Positions 15,216 to 23,531 of a stretch of 64,000 bases of DNA are shown here, one piece after another. How positions within the stretch are numbered: the stretch's first letter is position 1; every line of letters starts with the position of its first letter. The notes below the pieces were generated by a model, which worked only from the letters and a program-made list of their open reading frames with translations, was not told the DNA's origin and did no database searches. Made by a program: the position numbers and the translations under genes. Source of the DNA: Phenylobacterium sp. (GTDB taxonomy: Bacteria > Pseudomonadota > Alphaproteobacteria > Caulobacterales > Caulobacteraceae); assembly GCF_030693405.1 (NCBI RefSeq), contig NZ_JAUYAW010000047.1:48130-112129 (forward strand), in the 5' to 3' direction.

Positions 15216-17182
15216 CAGAAGCGGGCCCGCACGCCCAGCGCCCCGAAGCGACCCACCTCGCCATAGCCGCGGGTGGACGGGTCCTGATCGTCGAACAGGT
15301 TTTCCACCCGGCCATAGACCTCGAAGGTCTCGTTCACCGGCCAGGCGGCCCGGACGTCGAGCAGAGCCCGGGGCTCAAGTCGGTTGCGGTTGGCCGCATC
15401 GTCAAAGGCCTCCCCGATATAGCGAACCGCCAGCGTCGCCGAAGGTCCGGCCGACCAGACATGGGTCACCGACATGTAGCCCTGGTGCTCGGGCCGCCGT
15501 GCCAGGCGCTTGCCCCGGTTCGGCGATCCGGCGGCCTCGTTGGTCGCCTCGGTCCAGGTGTAGTTGGCCGCCAGGTCGAAGGGACCGACCTTGGCCTGAC
15601 CGGTCAGCTCCACCCCGTGGGCCTCGGTGCGGGCGGTGTTGCTGTAATAGCCAAACCGGGTCGCCCCGGCGACGCGGCAGAGGGGGTCGCCCGGCGCGCT
15701 GAAGCAGGAGACGTAGTCGATCTGGTTCGTGGTCTCCCGCTGGAACCAGGTGGCCGACACCACGGCCTGGCCGCCGGCCAGCACCTGTTCGACGCCAAAG
15801 TCCCAGGCGTCGGCCTCCTCCGGATTCAGCCCCAGATTCCCGTACTCGCTGTAGAGCTGATAGAGGCTCGGCGCCTTGAACCCCTGGCCAAAGCTCGCCC
15901 GCAGGATGGTGTTCCCCTCGTTCAGGGACCAGGCCAACGCCCCCTGCCCCAGGGTCTGGCCGCCGAAGGTGTCGTGCTCGTCGCGGCGAACCCCGGCCGT
16001 CACTGTGAGGCCGGCGATCAGCGGCCCCCGGAGTTGAACATAGGCGCTGTCGAGATCGGCGCTGGCCGATTGCGTCGGCGGATTGGGATTGAAGGCGCTG
16101 GGCGAGGCTGTCCGCATGGACGCCTCCTCCCGCTCCAGGCCGAACACCGCCTGCCAGGCCTCGGTCAGGGCGAAGGTCCCCTGATACTCCCAGCGATCCA
16201 CCTCAGAGAGGGCGTCGAAGGTCACGTCGGTCATCGCCTGGGCGGGATTCAGGCTCTGACGATCGGTGCGGGTGTGGGAGAAGGCCAGGCGATTGCGCAG
16301 GCGATCATCCAGCAGGGCGAGGTTCAGGCCGGCATAGCCCGCAAGCTCCTCAGTCACCCCATATTCGGCGGTGTCAGCGAAGCTGAAGGCCGGGGCGGGA
16401 TAGCCGTCCACCTGAACCCGGCCGTAGGAATAGATACCCCGCAGATCCAGTGAGAGGTTGTCGCTCACCCGGACCCCCAGGCGGCCGTTGAGGCTGGTGT
16501 GCTGGAAGCCGTCGTCCTCCGTGCCAACAGCCGCAGCGGAGACGCCGTCGGTGGTGTAGTAGCCCGCGCCCAGGCGCCAGACGAGGCGCTCGCCGGCGCC
16601 GCCGATTCCGCCACGGACATAGGCGGTGGAGAGATCGCCGCCTTCCACGTCGAGGCTGGCCTGGAACGGCTTGGTCGGCACGGTGGTGACCACATTGACC
16701 ACGCCCCCGATGGCCTGGCTGCCCCACAGGGTGGACTGGGCGCCGCGCAGAACCTCGACCCTGGCCACGTCGCCGGTCAGCAGATTGGCGAAGTTATACC
16801 CCGCGCCCGGCTGGGCCACGTCATTCAGACGGACGCCATCGATGACCACCAGGGTCTGGTCGGTCTCGGCCCCGCGAATGCGTAGGGCGGTGACGCCGCC
16901 GGGGCCGCCGTTGCGCGACAGGGTGACGCCGGCGGTGCGGCCCAGCAGGTCCGGCAGCAGGATGGCTTGGCTCGCCTCGATCTGCGCGCGGTCGAGCACG
17001 GTGACCGCTTGGGCGACCTCGGCCGAGGCGGTGGGCGCGCGATTTGCGGTGACGACGACGCCCCGCACGGCGTTGGAGGACTCGGCGCCCGCCACATCTG
17101 GCGCGGCGGCCGGCTGGGCGACGGCGGTCGTGGCCGACAGGAGGCCCAGCAGGGCGGCGGTGGACAGCAGAATGGTCTTCAT
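15215..17182 (-). CDS. btuB: TonB-dependent outer-membrane cobalamin receptor
   Basis: A 655-residue TonB-dependent receptor. A signal peptide (1-22) is followed by a TonB-box-like segment (GVVVTANRA) and a plug domain with LPDLLGRTAGVTLSRNGGPGG and RVEVLRGAQSTLWGSQAIGGVVNV. A 22-strand barrel ends in the C-terminal aromatic RARF. The plug is of BtuB type. The gene directly follows a cobalamin riboswitch and heads the btuFCD operon, which makes vitamin B12 or another corrinoid the likely ligand. Energy would come from the TonB-ExbB-ExbD system encoded 2-4 kb away. Confidence 0.9.
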   Translation of the reverse strand: MKTILLSTAALLGLLSATTAVAQPAAAPDVAGAESSNAVRGVVVTANRAPTASAEVAQAVTVLDRAQIEASQAILLPDLLGRTAGVTLSRNGGPGGVTALRIRGAETDQTLVVIDGVRLNDVAQPGAGYNFANLLTGDVARVEVLRGAQSTLWGSQAIGGVVNVVTTVPTKPFQASLDVEGGDLSTAYVRGGIGGAGERLVWRLGAGYYTTDGVSAAAVGTEDDGFQHTSLNGRLGVRVSDNLSLDLRGIYSYGRVQVDGYPAPAFSFADTAEYGVTEELAGYAGLNLALLDDRLRNRLAFSHTRTDRQSLNPAQAMTDVTFDALSEVDRWEYQGTFALTEAWQAVFGLEREEASMRTASPSAFNPNPPTQSASADLDSAYVQLRGPLIAGLTVTAGVRRDEHDTFGGQTLGQGALAWSLNEGNTILRASFGQGFKAPSLYQLYSEYGNLGLNPEEADAWDFGVEQVLAGGQAVVSATWFQRETTNQIDYVSCFSAPGDPLCRVAGATRFGYYSNTARTEAHGVELTGQAKVGPFDLAANYTWTEATNEAAGSPNRGKRLARRPEHQGYMSVTHVWSAGPSATLAVRYIGEAFDDAANRNRLEPRALLDVRAAWPVNETFEVYGRVENLFDDQDPSTRGYGEVGRFGALGVRARF

Positions 17183-17357
17183 CGGGTCTTGCCCCTCGAA
17201 TTGACGACAACGAGCCGTCGAGGAAGCGGACCACGGGGAGCCTTACGCGCGCGCACGACCCCGCCGGGACCCACGCCCTCGCGCGGCCCTGGACGGTTGT
17301 CGCCACCCGGGTAGACCCGTTCGTTCGGCGCACCCCGGCCGGACGAAGGACGACCGC

Positions 17358-17522
17358 GACAGGCAGGTCTCCTGGCTGGCGGGTCATCACCCATCTGCAC
17401 GCCGCCTTCCCAGGTCCGAGGACCCAGTGGCGTATGGCGTGCGGGCTCGCCGCTTACAGTTGCGGGGGCAGCCCAGGTCTTACACCTGAGTTCCCTTTTG
17501 ATCCCCTCGCGGGGAACCTGTC
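17358..17522 (-). ncRNA. cobalamin riboswitch
   Basis: On the minus strand the leader holds the B12 box AGCCAGGAGACCTGCC (17362-17377), the GCCACTG motif near 17425-17432, and the upstream block GATCAAAAGGGAA preceded by GGTTCCC. The terminal helix can form from GACAGG (17517-17522) with CCTGTC (17358-17363). About 175 nt separate the aptamer from the btuB start; this space would hold the expression platform. High B12 should turn the btuBFCD operon off. Confidence 0.93.
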
Positions 17523-17585
17523 ACAGGCGTGGCCTTAGGCGGGTGCGTCGGCTCCGTCAACGGCGCGGCTGAGGCGCCAGGACGT

Positions 17586-19040
17586 TCAGGGGGCTTTGGC
17601 GGGCAGTCGCAGGGCGTGGCGCATGACCTGGAAGAGATAGGGCTGGTCCATCGACCCGGTGACGAGATAGGCGCCGGGGCCTTGCGCATAGGCCGGCACG
17701 TCCTCGCCGGCGTGGGCGGCGCTGGGCGACAGGACTCCGGCCTGCCGCACATGGTCAGGGGCCGTGACGTCGACCCCCTCCAGGCTCGGACGACCCTCCC
17801 CGTCCCGCGGCCCGCCCGGGCCGGTGGCGTAGGTCAGGATCGGCAGCGGCCTGCCGTCAGCGGCCAGGCGCGGGGCGCCCGTGGGTCCCTTGATCAGGCC
17901 GAGCACATCGTCGCCACGGCCGCCACCGTTCAGGACCAGCCCATGGCTATGGTCGGCGGTCACCAGAATCAGCGTGTCGGCCGGGTCGGTCATCTCCCGG
18001 GCGACGGCCACCGCCTTCGAGAACTCGATGGCCTCGGTGAGAGCGGCGTTGATCAGCCCAGCATGGTGGGCCTTGTCGATATGGGCGGCCTCAATGAGCA
18101 GGACATAGCCCTGCGGCTCGGCGGCCAGCCTTGCAATGGCCGCGCGGGTCATCTCCTCCAGGGTGGGGATTTGCGGCGCGGTGGTCGGGCGATTGAGCTC
18201 GTGGGGGATGTGGACGTCCGCGAAGAGGCCGAGCACATCCTGGCCCGCGGCCACGGCGGCGGCCAGGCCGTCACGGTCGGAGACGAAGACGCTGCCCGGT
18301 CGCGCCGCCCAGGCGGCGGTCAGATCCTGCCCATCCTGGCGGCGTCCGCCCGCGGTCGCTGGCCGGAAGAAGCTCAGCCCCCCGCCGAGCACGAGATCGG
18401 GTCTCTGATCCTCGGGGGCCCCGATCAACTGGGCGGCGATATCGACGCAGCCGGCCTCGCGGGCCGCGGGCGGCAGGTCGGCGTCGCTCTGCCAGTTGCG
18501 ATCGGGGACGTGAGCGAAGAAGGCGGCCGGCGACGCGTCGGTGACGGCGGCGGTGGAGACCACCCCCACGGCCTTGCCCAGTTCCCGCTTGGCCCGCTGG
18601 GCGAACGTCGGGACATTGCGGCTAGGATCACAGACCCCGCGGCGGGCGCCGCCGTCGACGCCTATCCCGCCGTTGATGGTGCGATGCCCGGTGGTGATCG
18701 CCGAGGCGCCATTGGCCGAATCGGTCACCAGAGCGTCGGTGGAATAGGTCCGCACCAGGCCGCCATAGGGCATCTGATCGAAGGCCAGATCATAGGAGGC
18801 GCCGTCCACCCCGGCCCTCTGGCCAGCCAGAATCCGCGTCGCGGTCACGGTCGACACGCCCATGCCGTCGCCAATGAACAGGATCACGTTGCGGGCCGGG
18901 TTCGTGATCGGCGAGCGCGCCAGCGCGTCATCGAGAGCCGCCTCGGGCGTGGCGGCCGCTGCGCTGGCGACGAGGGACAGGGCGGCGACGCAGGCGACGC
19001 CGAACGCCGTGGCGGCGCGGCGTGAGTTCGGAACGGTCAT
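17586..19040 (-). CDS. phoA: alkaline phosphatase, PhoA family
   Basis: A 484-residue exported phosphomonoesterase. The signal peptide spans about residues 1-30. Metal ligand Asp58 lies in LFIGDGMG, the phosphorylated Ser108 in VTDSANGASA, and further ligands in HIDKAHHAG and VTADHSHG. It would release phosphate in the periplasm. A region rich in Gly and Asp (about 375-415) precedes the last metal-site His region (AHAGEDVP). No Pho box was identified upstream, where tRNA-His lies within 100 bp. Downstream comes the btu riboswitch, which has its own leader. Confidence 0.92.
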   Translation of the reverse strand: MTVPNSRRAATAFGVACVAALSLVASAAAATPEAALDDALARSPITNPARNVILFIGDGMGVSTVTATRILAGQRAGVDGASYDLAFDQMPYGGLVRTYSTDALVTDSANGASAITTGHRTINGGIGVDGGARRGVCDPSRNVPTFAQRAKRELGKAVGVVSTAAVTDASPAAFFAHVPDRNWQSDADLPPAAREAGCVDIAAQLIGAPEDQRPDLVLGGGLSFFRPATAGGRRQDGQDLTAAWAARPGSVFVSDRDGLAAAVAAGQDVLGLFADVHIPHELNRPTTAPQIPTLEEMTRAAIARLAAEPQGYVLLIEAAHIDKAHHAGLINAALTEAIEFSKAVAVAREMTDPADTLILVTADHSHGLVLNGGGRGDDVLGLIKGPTGAPRLAADGRPLPILTYATGPGGPRDGEGRPSLEGVDVTAPDHVRQAGVLSPSAAHAGEDVPAYAQGPGAYLVTGSMDQPYLFQVMRHALRLPAKAP

Positions 19041-19140
19041 GGGGCCTCAACTGGACGCAGGGGAGCTCGGCTCACGCGCCCTTATGGCCAGACATTGTGA
19101 CGGGAGGACGAAAGGGCCGGCCGCGGAGGCCGCGTCGCGA

Positions 19141-19217
19141 TGGTACCACCTCTCGGGTTCGAACCGAGGACCTCCAGAGCCACAATCTGGCGCTCTAACC
19201 AACTGAGCTAAGGCGGC
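19141..19217 (-). tRNA. tRNA-His (GTG), alphaproteobacterial type without G-1
   Basis: The 77-nt cloverleaf includes an encoded CCA. The anticodon loop TTGTGGC gives GTG. The acceptor stem is GCCGCCT / AGGTGGT with a G1-U72 pair and discriminator A73. The base before position 1 is C, so the usual encoded G-1 is absent. This agrees with the unusual tRNA-His known from a group of alphaproteobacteria including Caulobacter. Confidence 0.95.
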
Positions 19218-19290
19218 GCATCGCGAGGGATAGGGTTCTAGTGGCGCCGGCTTGCGGGATCAAGGGCCATCGGCGCCGCGGTTCAGCCAA

Positions 19291-19325
19291 AGAAAAGGCC
19301 CCGGAGACCTGAGGTCTCCGGGGCC
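19291..19325 (-). terminator. rho-independent terminator after tonB
   Basis: A perfect 13-bp stem GGCCCCGGAGACC / GGTCTCCGGGGCC with a 3-nt loop. On the minus strand it is followed by TTTTCTTT. It lies 27 nt after the tonB stop and ahead of tRNA-His. Confidence 0.9.
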
Positions 19326-19351
19326 CATTCCCGGTGCCTTTGTCCGCCGTT

Positions 19352-20056
19352 TTACCGGGGCAGACGGAAGGTGATCGGGATCCGAACGGTGCCGCCTTCA
19401 ACAGGGGCGCCGTCGGCGGTCCGCGGACGCATCCGGAACAGTCGGGTCATACGCATCGCAGCGGCGCCGAAGTCCTGATCTGCGGGGCTTTCTTCCACCA
19501 CAGAGCAACCTTCAAGCGTGCCACGGGCCGTGACCTGGCAGCTCAGAACCACCCGACCCTCTGCTCCCATCCGCTGAGCGCGGTCGGGATAGTAGCGGGC
19601 CACCTCTTCCCCGCTGGGAATACGCGCCCAGTCAGGGTTGGTGATCACCGACGGACGCGGAGGCGTCGGCGGCGGGGGAGCTGGCGGCTCAGGCCGCTCG
19701 ATCCGCTCCGGCACCGGCGGAACCGGCAGCGGCGGGATCGTGGCCAAGCCGGCCGGCGGGGTCACCGGCGGCCGAGGCTGAAGCTTCGGCGGCGGCGGCG
19801 GCGGCGTGTTGGACGGCGGCGGCGGAGGCGGCGGAGGCGGCGGCGGAGGAGCCGGCTTGATAATCGACACCTCCGTAATGTCCTCCGAATACTCCCGATA
19901 GGTGGGTTCGAACTTAGTCTTGTAGAGATAGAGACCAAGCGCGACGTGAACCACGATCGAGACAACAACGGCGACGATTACGCCATTGTTGCGCTTCGGC
20001 TTCGGCGCGTCGAACGGACTGTGATGAATGTGAGTCGTGTCACTGGTTTCAGACAT
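19352..20056 (-). CDS. tonB: energy transducer TonB
   Basis: A 234-residue TonB protein. A short cytoplasmic head is followed by one transmembrane helix (about 26-46), then a periplasmic spacer dominated by long proline runs (one of 12 Pro), and a C-terminal TonB domain (about 145-234) with GAEGRVVLSCQVTARG and VRIPITFRLP. It passes proton-motive force from ExbB/ExbD to outer-membrane receptors such as the BtuB- and FecA-type proteins in this window. It is the last gene of exbB-exbD-tonB and is followed by a strong terminator. Confidence 0.92.
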   Translation of the reverse strand: MSETSDTTHIHHSPFDAPKPKRNNGVIVAVVVSIVVHVALGLYLYKTKFEPTYREYSEDITEVSIIKPAPPPPPPPPPPPPSNTPPPPPPKLQPRPPVTPPAGLATIPPLPVPPVPERIERPEPPAPPPPTPPRPSVITNPDWARIPSGEEVARYYPDRAQRMGAEGRVVLSCQVTARGTLEGCSVVEESPADQDFGAAAMRMTRLFRMRPRTADGAPVEGGTVRIPITFRLPR

Positions 20057-20068
20057 GCCTCACCCTCC

Positions 20069-20500
20069 TCAATTGTCTTCTTCGCCGATGAGCGCCACGC
20101 TGTAGAACCCATTGTCCTGAAGCATGTTCATCACGCCCATGAAGTCACCGTACATGGTGTCTCTGTCGGCGCGGATGAAGATCCGCTCACGTTCTGGGTT
20201 CCGCTGCCCAATGTTCGACCGGAGGTCGTCGCCCAGGCCCGCCAGGTCGGTCTGAAAGTCACCGACATAGATGGACCCGTTTGACTGGATCGAAATGTAG
20301 ACCGGTTTGGGCGGGTTTGCGGATGGCTCGGCGACGGCTGGCGGAAGAGCTACCTGGACCGTCACACTGGCCAGCGGCGCCGCCACCATGAAGATGATCA
20401 GGAGAACCAGCATGACGTCCACGAAGGGCGTCACATTGATTTCGCTGTTCTGCTCCGTTTCGTACCTGCCACCCCCAGACCCTGAGAGTTTAGCGGCCAT
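20069..20500 (-). CDS. exbD: biopolymer transport protein ExbD
   Basis: A 143-residue ExbD/TolR protein. A cytoplasmic N terminus is followed by one membrane helix holding the proton-path Asp in INVTPFVDVMLVLLIIFMV, then a periplasmic domain (IFIRADRDTMYGDFMGVMN). It works with ExbB as the proton-driven motor for TonB. Gaps to exbB (5 bp) and tonB (12 bp) indicate one transcript. Confidence 0.93.
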   Translation of the reverse strand: MAAKLSGSGGGRYETEQNSEINVTPFVDVMLVLLIIFMVAAPLASVTVQVALPPAVAEPSANPPKPVYISIQSNGSIYVGDFQTDLAGLGDDLRSNIGQRNPERERIFIRADRDTMYGDFMGVMNMLQDNGFYSVALIGEEDN

Positions 20501-20505
20501 TGGGT

Positions 20506-21396
20506 TTAGGCCCCCTTGTCGAGCTGCCGGGAGATCGCGTTCAGAAGTTCAGCGACAAACCCTTCCGAGCGCGCGCCGTAAGCGGAGATGCGCGTCTGGA
20601 AGTAGTTGTAGAAGATAACCGACGGGATGGCGGCGAAGAGACCCATGCCGGTGGCCAGCAGGGCTTCGGCGATACCGGGCGCCACGACGGCCAGGTTGGT
20701 CGTGTTGGTGTTCGCGATGCCGATGAACGAGTACATGATCCCGTACACGGTGCCGAACAGACCGATGAACGGACCGTTGGAACCGACCGAGGCCAGGAAC
20801 TGCATGCCGCCCGACAGGCGCTTGGCCAGGGAGGCCTGGACGCCGGCCACGGCCGCAACAGCGCGGCTGATGGTGGTTTCGCGGTGTTCGCCGGTGATGT
20901 TCAGGCCCGCTTGACGCGAGACTTCAATCTCTTGCACGGCGGCCGCGGCCATGTCGGCCAGCGGGTTGCCTTCGAACTCATCCGACATGGCGATGCGGCC
21001 GATGTCGCTGGTGTTCTTGGCGCCCCGGAAGGCTTCCAGGAAGCGGTTGGTTTGACGTTCCAGGCCACCGAACTCGAAGAGCTTGGTGAGCAGCAGGGTC
21101 CAGGAGAAGATGGATGCCAGGGCCAGACCGATCAGAACGGCCTTACCGACCGGCTGAGCGTCCAGGAACATCGTCATGATGGTCAGTTCGCCATGACCAC
21201 CCACGTCGGTGGACACTTCTTCCGCGGGTGCCGCAGGCGCGGCCTCGGCGGGAGGGGCGGCGGCCGGATCGGCCGGGGCCTCGGCGGCGGCCGGATCCGC
21301 TGGAGCGGCGTCCTGCGCGAACGCCGGGGCGCCCATCATCAACGCAGCCGCGCCGATGAGAGCGATGAGGGGGGTGTTCCGTTTTTTGTCGAGCAT
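20506..21396 (-). CDS. exbB: MotA/TolQ/ExbB proton channel protein with exported Ala/Pro-rich N-terminal extension
   Basis: A 296-residue ExbB. A cleavable-type signal (1-27, ending APAFAQ) is followed by a roughly 45-residue Ala/Pro/Glu-rich periplasmic extension, the first membrane helix (about 82-102), a cytoplasmic loop, and the two core helices with FLASVGSNGPFIGLFGTVYGI and ALLATGMGLFAAIPSVIFYNYF. N-terminal extensions like this occur in ExbB proteins of many proteobacteria and are thought to reach into the periplasm. It heads the exbB-exbD-tonB operon and is preceded by a long non-coding leader region. Confidence 0.93.
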   Translation of the reverse strand: MLDKKRNTPLIALIGAAALMMGAPAFAQDAAPADPAAAEAPADPAAAPPAEAAPAAPAEEVSTDVGGHGELTIMTMFLDAQPVGKAVLIGLALASIFSWTLLLTKLFEFGGLERQTNRFLEAFRGAKNTSDIGRIAMSDEFEGNPLADMAAAAVQEIEVSRQAGLNITGEHRETTISRAVAAVAGVQASLAKRLSGGMQFLASVGSNGPFIGLFGTVYGIMYSFIGIANTNTTNLAVVAPGIAEALLATGMGLFAAIPSVIFYNYFQTRISAYGARSEGFVAELLNAISRQLDKGA

Positions 21397-22159
21397 CTGT
21401 CGCCAGTTCCTAATGGTCTAGCACGTTTGGACCGAGGGTCGTCGCGCGAGAGCGTCTCCTACCCTAGTTGAATAAGTCTGGCTCCGAACCCCGCTTTCGC
21501 CGCGTCCGAACCCGAAACCGCTATCGCTGCTCCCGACCCGTAACTTCCAACTTCCACATTTGTGTGAAGCGGGATGTTGCGATTGGGCAAGGCGAGACCG
21601 CAATCCAGGAGCGGACTGCGGACCCTCACCGCAAAGTTAGACGTGCGGCGAGGGACCTTTGGCAACCCCCAAACGGAGCGTCAAGTGCCGCCGACGCCAG
21701 CTAACCACCGATAAGATAATCAGAAATCGGGGTATCGTTGCGGCGCACAATATGAATTCTATGCAATAATTGGGGAAACTCGCCGCGCCGGGGAATGATA
21801 TTGCTGCGACGCAACATCAGACTTCGAACGCCGGTCGCTCAAGATGGCGGAAATCTGGCGAGAATCGGCCTGCGGACGCTCAGCTTTTGCGCACAGCGCC
21901 GGTCTGCCGCGGCAAATGAGCGCCGACCCTGTCGAAGTCAAGCCGACAGCCTCGTCCGCAGGCTGTTCGCAGGCGCCCTGTCACATGATTGTCGCGGCGC
22001 TCCGGGACGCCGCCGAGCCTCACTTAGCCTGCGGCTATGGCCGACCTCCCCCTTGATGGGCCTCCGCGCCAATAACCCGGCCGGCAGAGCCGCCGCCACG
22101 GCGTCCGGCGGACGGAATGACGCCAAGCACCGGATGGGGGATGGATGATGGGAGGAGAA
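21397..22159. other. 763-bp intergenic region upstream of exbB
   Basis: No convincing gene. Short frames exist on both strands but lack good ribosome binding sites and look like chance frames. Around 21700-21800 there is a distinctly AT-rich stretch containing ATATGAATTCTATGCAATAATT, unlike the GC-rich surroundings, which could hold the exbB promoter and an iron-responsive site. A small RNA cannot be excluded. Confidence 0.5.
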
Positions 22160-22235
22160 TGGTGCCTGGGGGCGGATTCGAACCACCGACACGCGGATTT
22201 TCAATCCGCTGCTCTACCAACTGAGCTACCCAGGC
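22160..22235 (-). tRNA. tRNA-Phe (GAA)
   Basis: A 76-nt cloverleaf with encoded CCA. Acceptor stem GCCTGGG / CCCAGGC, discriminator A73, anticodon loop TTGAAAA giving GAA, T-arm with GGTTCGAATCC. It lies downstream of yacG on the same strand. Confidence 0.96.
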
Positions 22236-22311
22236 ACTGGGCCCGCCGCGCGGGAGCCGCGTCTATAAAAGAGCCGTTCGGGGAAGTCCAGCGCGGCGAC
22301 GAGCGATTAGT

Positions 22312-22494
22312 TCAGAGCTCGTCCTCGCCATCGGACACCTCTTCCTGCTCGACGGCGGGAACCGCATAGGCGCCGGTGAACCAGCGCTGCAGATCTACAT
22401 CGGCGCAGCGCTTAGAGCAGAAGGGGCGATAGTCCGCAGTCACCGGCTTGCGACAGATGGGGCACTTGGCCTTCGGGGGCGCAGCCGGGCTCAT
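22312..22494 (-). CDS. yacG: zinc-binding protein YacG (DNA gyrase inhibitor family)
   Basis: A 60-residue protein with a four-Cys zinc knuckle, CPICRKP...PFCSKRCADVD, followed by WF and an acidic tail. This is the YacG family, which in E. coli binds GyrB and inhibits gyrase. Its ATG overlaps the stop of the RNase G-like gene by 4 bp, so it is coupled to that gene. Its place in the maf-RNase-yacG cluster is common in alphaproteobacteria. Confidence 0.92.
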   Translation of the reverse strand: MSPAAPPKAKCPICRKPVTADYRPFCSKRCADVDLQRWFTGAYAVPAVEQEEVSDGEDEL

Positions 22495-23531
22495 CGGGCG
22501 TGAACCTCGATCTGCTCCGAGGCCAGGGTTGAATCGGCCTTCACCTCAAACCGGGCGCCGATGCGCGCCGCCAGCAGGGCGAGCGCCGGCTTGGCCGCCT
22601 CGGCCACCGCCGGCGCACAGGTCGCCGTGAGGCGCCCCCCCGGCGTGGCTACGGCCTCAGCCTCAAGTCGACGGACCAGCCGGGCGCCCAGGGTGCGGGC
22701 CGAGGGCCGTCCTGCGCCGTCGGTGAGAATCTCCGTCACCGGTCGGCCGCGGCGAGGCACGGTGAGCTCAATGGTGCCGAACCGGCTGATCGGTCCAATG
22801 GAGACGCCCGGATTGTCCGGATTGAACGCCGCCCGCGCCGCGGCCATCAGCGCGGCGCCGTCGTGCCCACGGCCGGCCATGTCGAACACCACCAGCCCGC
22901 CGAGCCCCTTCAGCCTCAGCACCCGCGCCGCCACCGCCAGGGCGGCCAGATTGGCCTGGCGGGTGACTCGCTTGGCTTCATTGCCCTTCCGCTCGCCCAC
23001 ATCGACATCGATGGCCGTGAGCGCCCGGGTCGGTTCGATGGCGATGGTCCCACCCCCCGGCAGCGGATGGATGACCTCCAGCACCTCGGCCTCAGCCTCA
23101 TCGGCCAGTTGCCGGGCGATGCGGCCCGTGACGGGCTCCCCCTCCCCGGCCATGTGTCGCAGGTGGTCCAGCAGGGTCGGCGCGGATTCAAGCAGCGCGG
23201 GGGCCCCCTGCGCGGGGCCGATCAGTCGGGCGGTGGCGAGCTTGCCGAGCCTCGGCTCGGTCCGGATCTCCACTTCCAGGGCCTCGCCCTGGCGGGGTCG
23301 GGCGTCGGGCTTGAAGGAGACGCTTGCCTCGGCCCCCTCCCCCAGGTCCAGGAAAGCCATGGCCAGGGCGGGCTCCACATGCGCCACCCGGGCGCGAAGA
23401 CGTGCGCCCAGCGCCAGGCGGGGGTTGTCGTCGGCTCTCTGGATCAGCAGGCGCTCAGGTCGGCCGTCCAGCAGGACTCCGCCCCGAATCTCGCCCAGGC
23501 CTTCGTCGATAAAGAATGTGCGGCGGCTCAT
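22491..23531 (-). CDS. short ribonuclease E/G family protein
   Basis: A 346-residue protein of the RNase E/G family. It keeps an N-terminal S1-like part (RLRARVAHVEPALAMAFLDLG) and the catalytic-domain signatures TAIDVDVGERKGN and GGLVVFDMAG, which contain the two Asp residues that bind the catalytic Mg2+ in RNase E. It is much shorter than typical RNase G (about 480-500) and ends without the CxxC zinc link used for dimerisation. It may therefore act as a different assembly. The ATG at 23531 overlaps the maf stop by 4 bp. Confidence 0.85.
   Translation of the reverse strand: MSRRTFFIDEGLGEIRGGVLLDGRPERLLIQRADDNPRLALGARLRARVAHVEPALAMAFLDLGEGAEASVSFKPDARPRQGEALEVEIRTEPRLGKLATARLIGPAQGAPALLESAPTLLDHLRHMAGEGEPVTGRIARQLADEAEAEVLEVIHPLPGGGTIAIEPTRALTAIDVDVGERKGNEAKRVTRQANLAALAVAARVLRLKGLGGLVVFDMAGRGHDGAALMAAARAAFNPDNPGVSIGPISRFGTIELTVPRRGRPVTEILTDGAGRPSARTLGARLVRRLEAEAVATPGGRLTATCAPAVAEAAKPALALLAARIGARFEVKADSTLASEQIEVHAR

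Noticed and set aside
17529..19025. Long plus-strand frame antisense to phoA
   Set aside because: A shadow frame caused by GC-rich codons; the minus-strand product is a clear alkaline phosphatase with all motifs.
19790..19860. GGC/GGA repeat tract as a phase-variable repeat
   Set aside because: It encodes the TonB proline spacer, is mixed in codons and not a pure tandem repeat, so slippage control is not supported.
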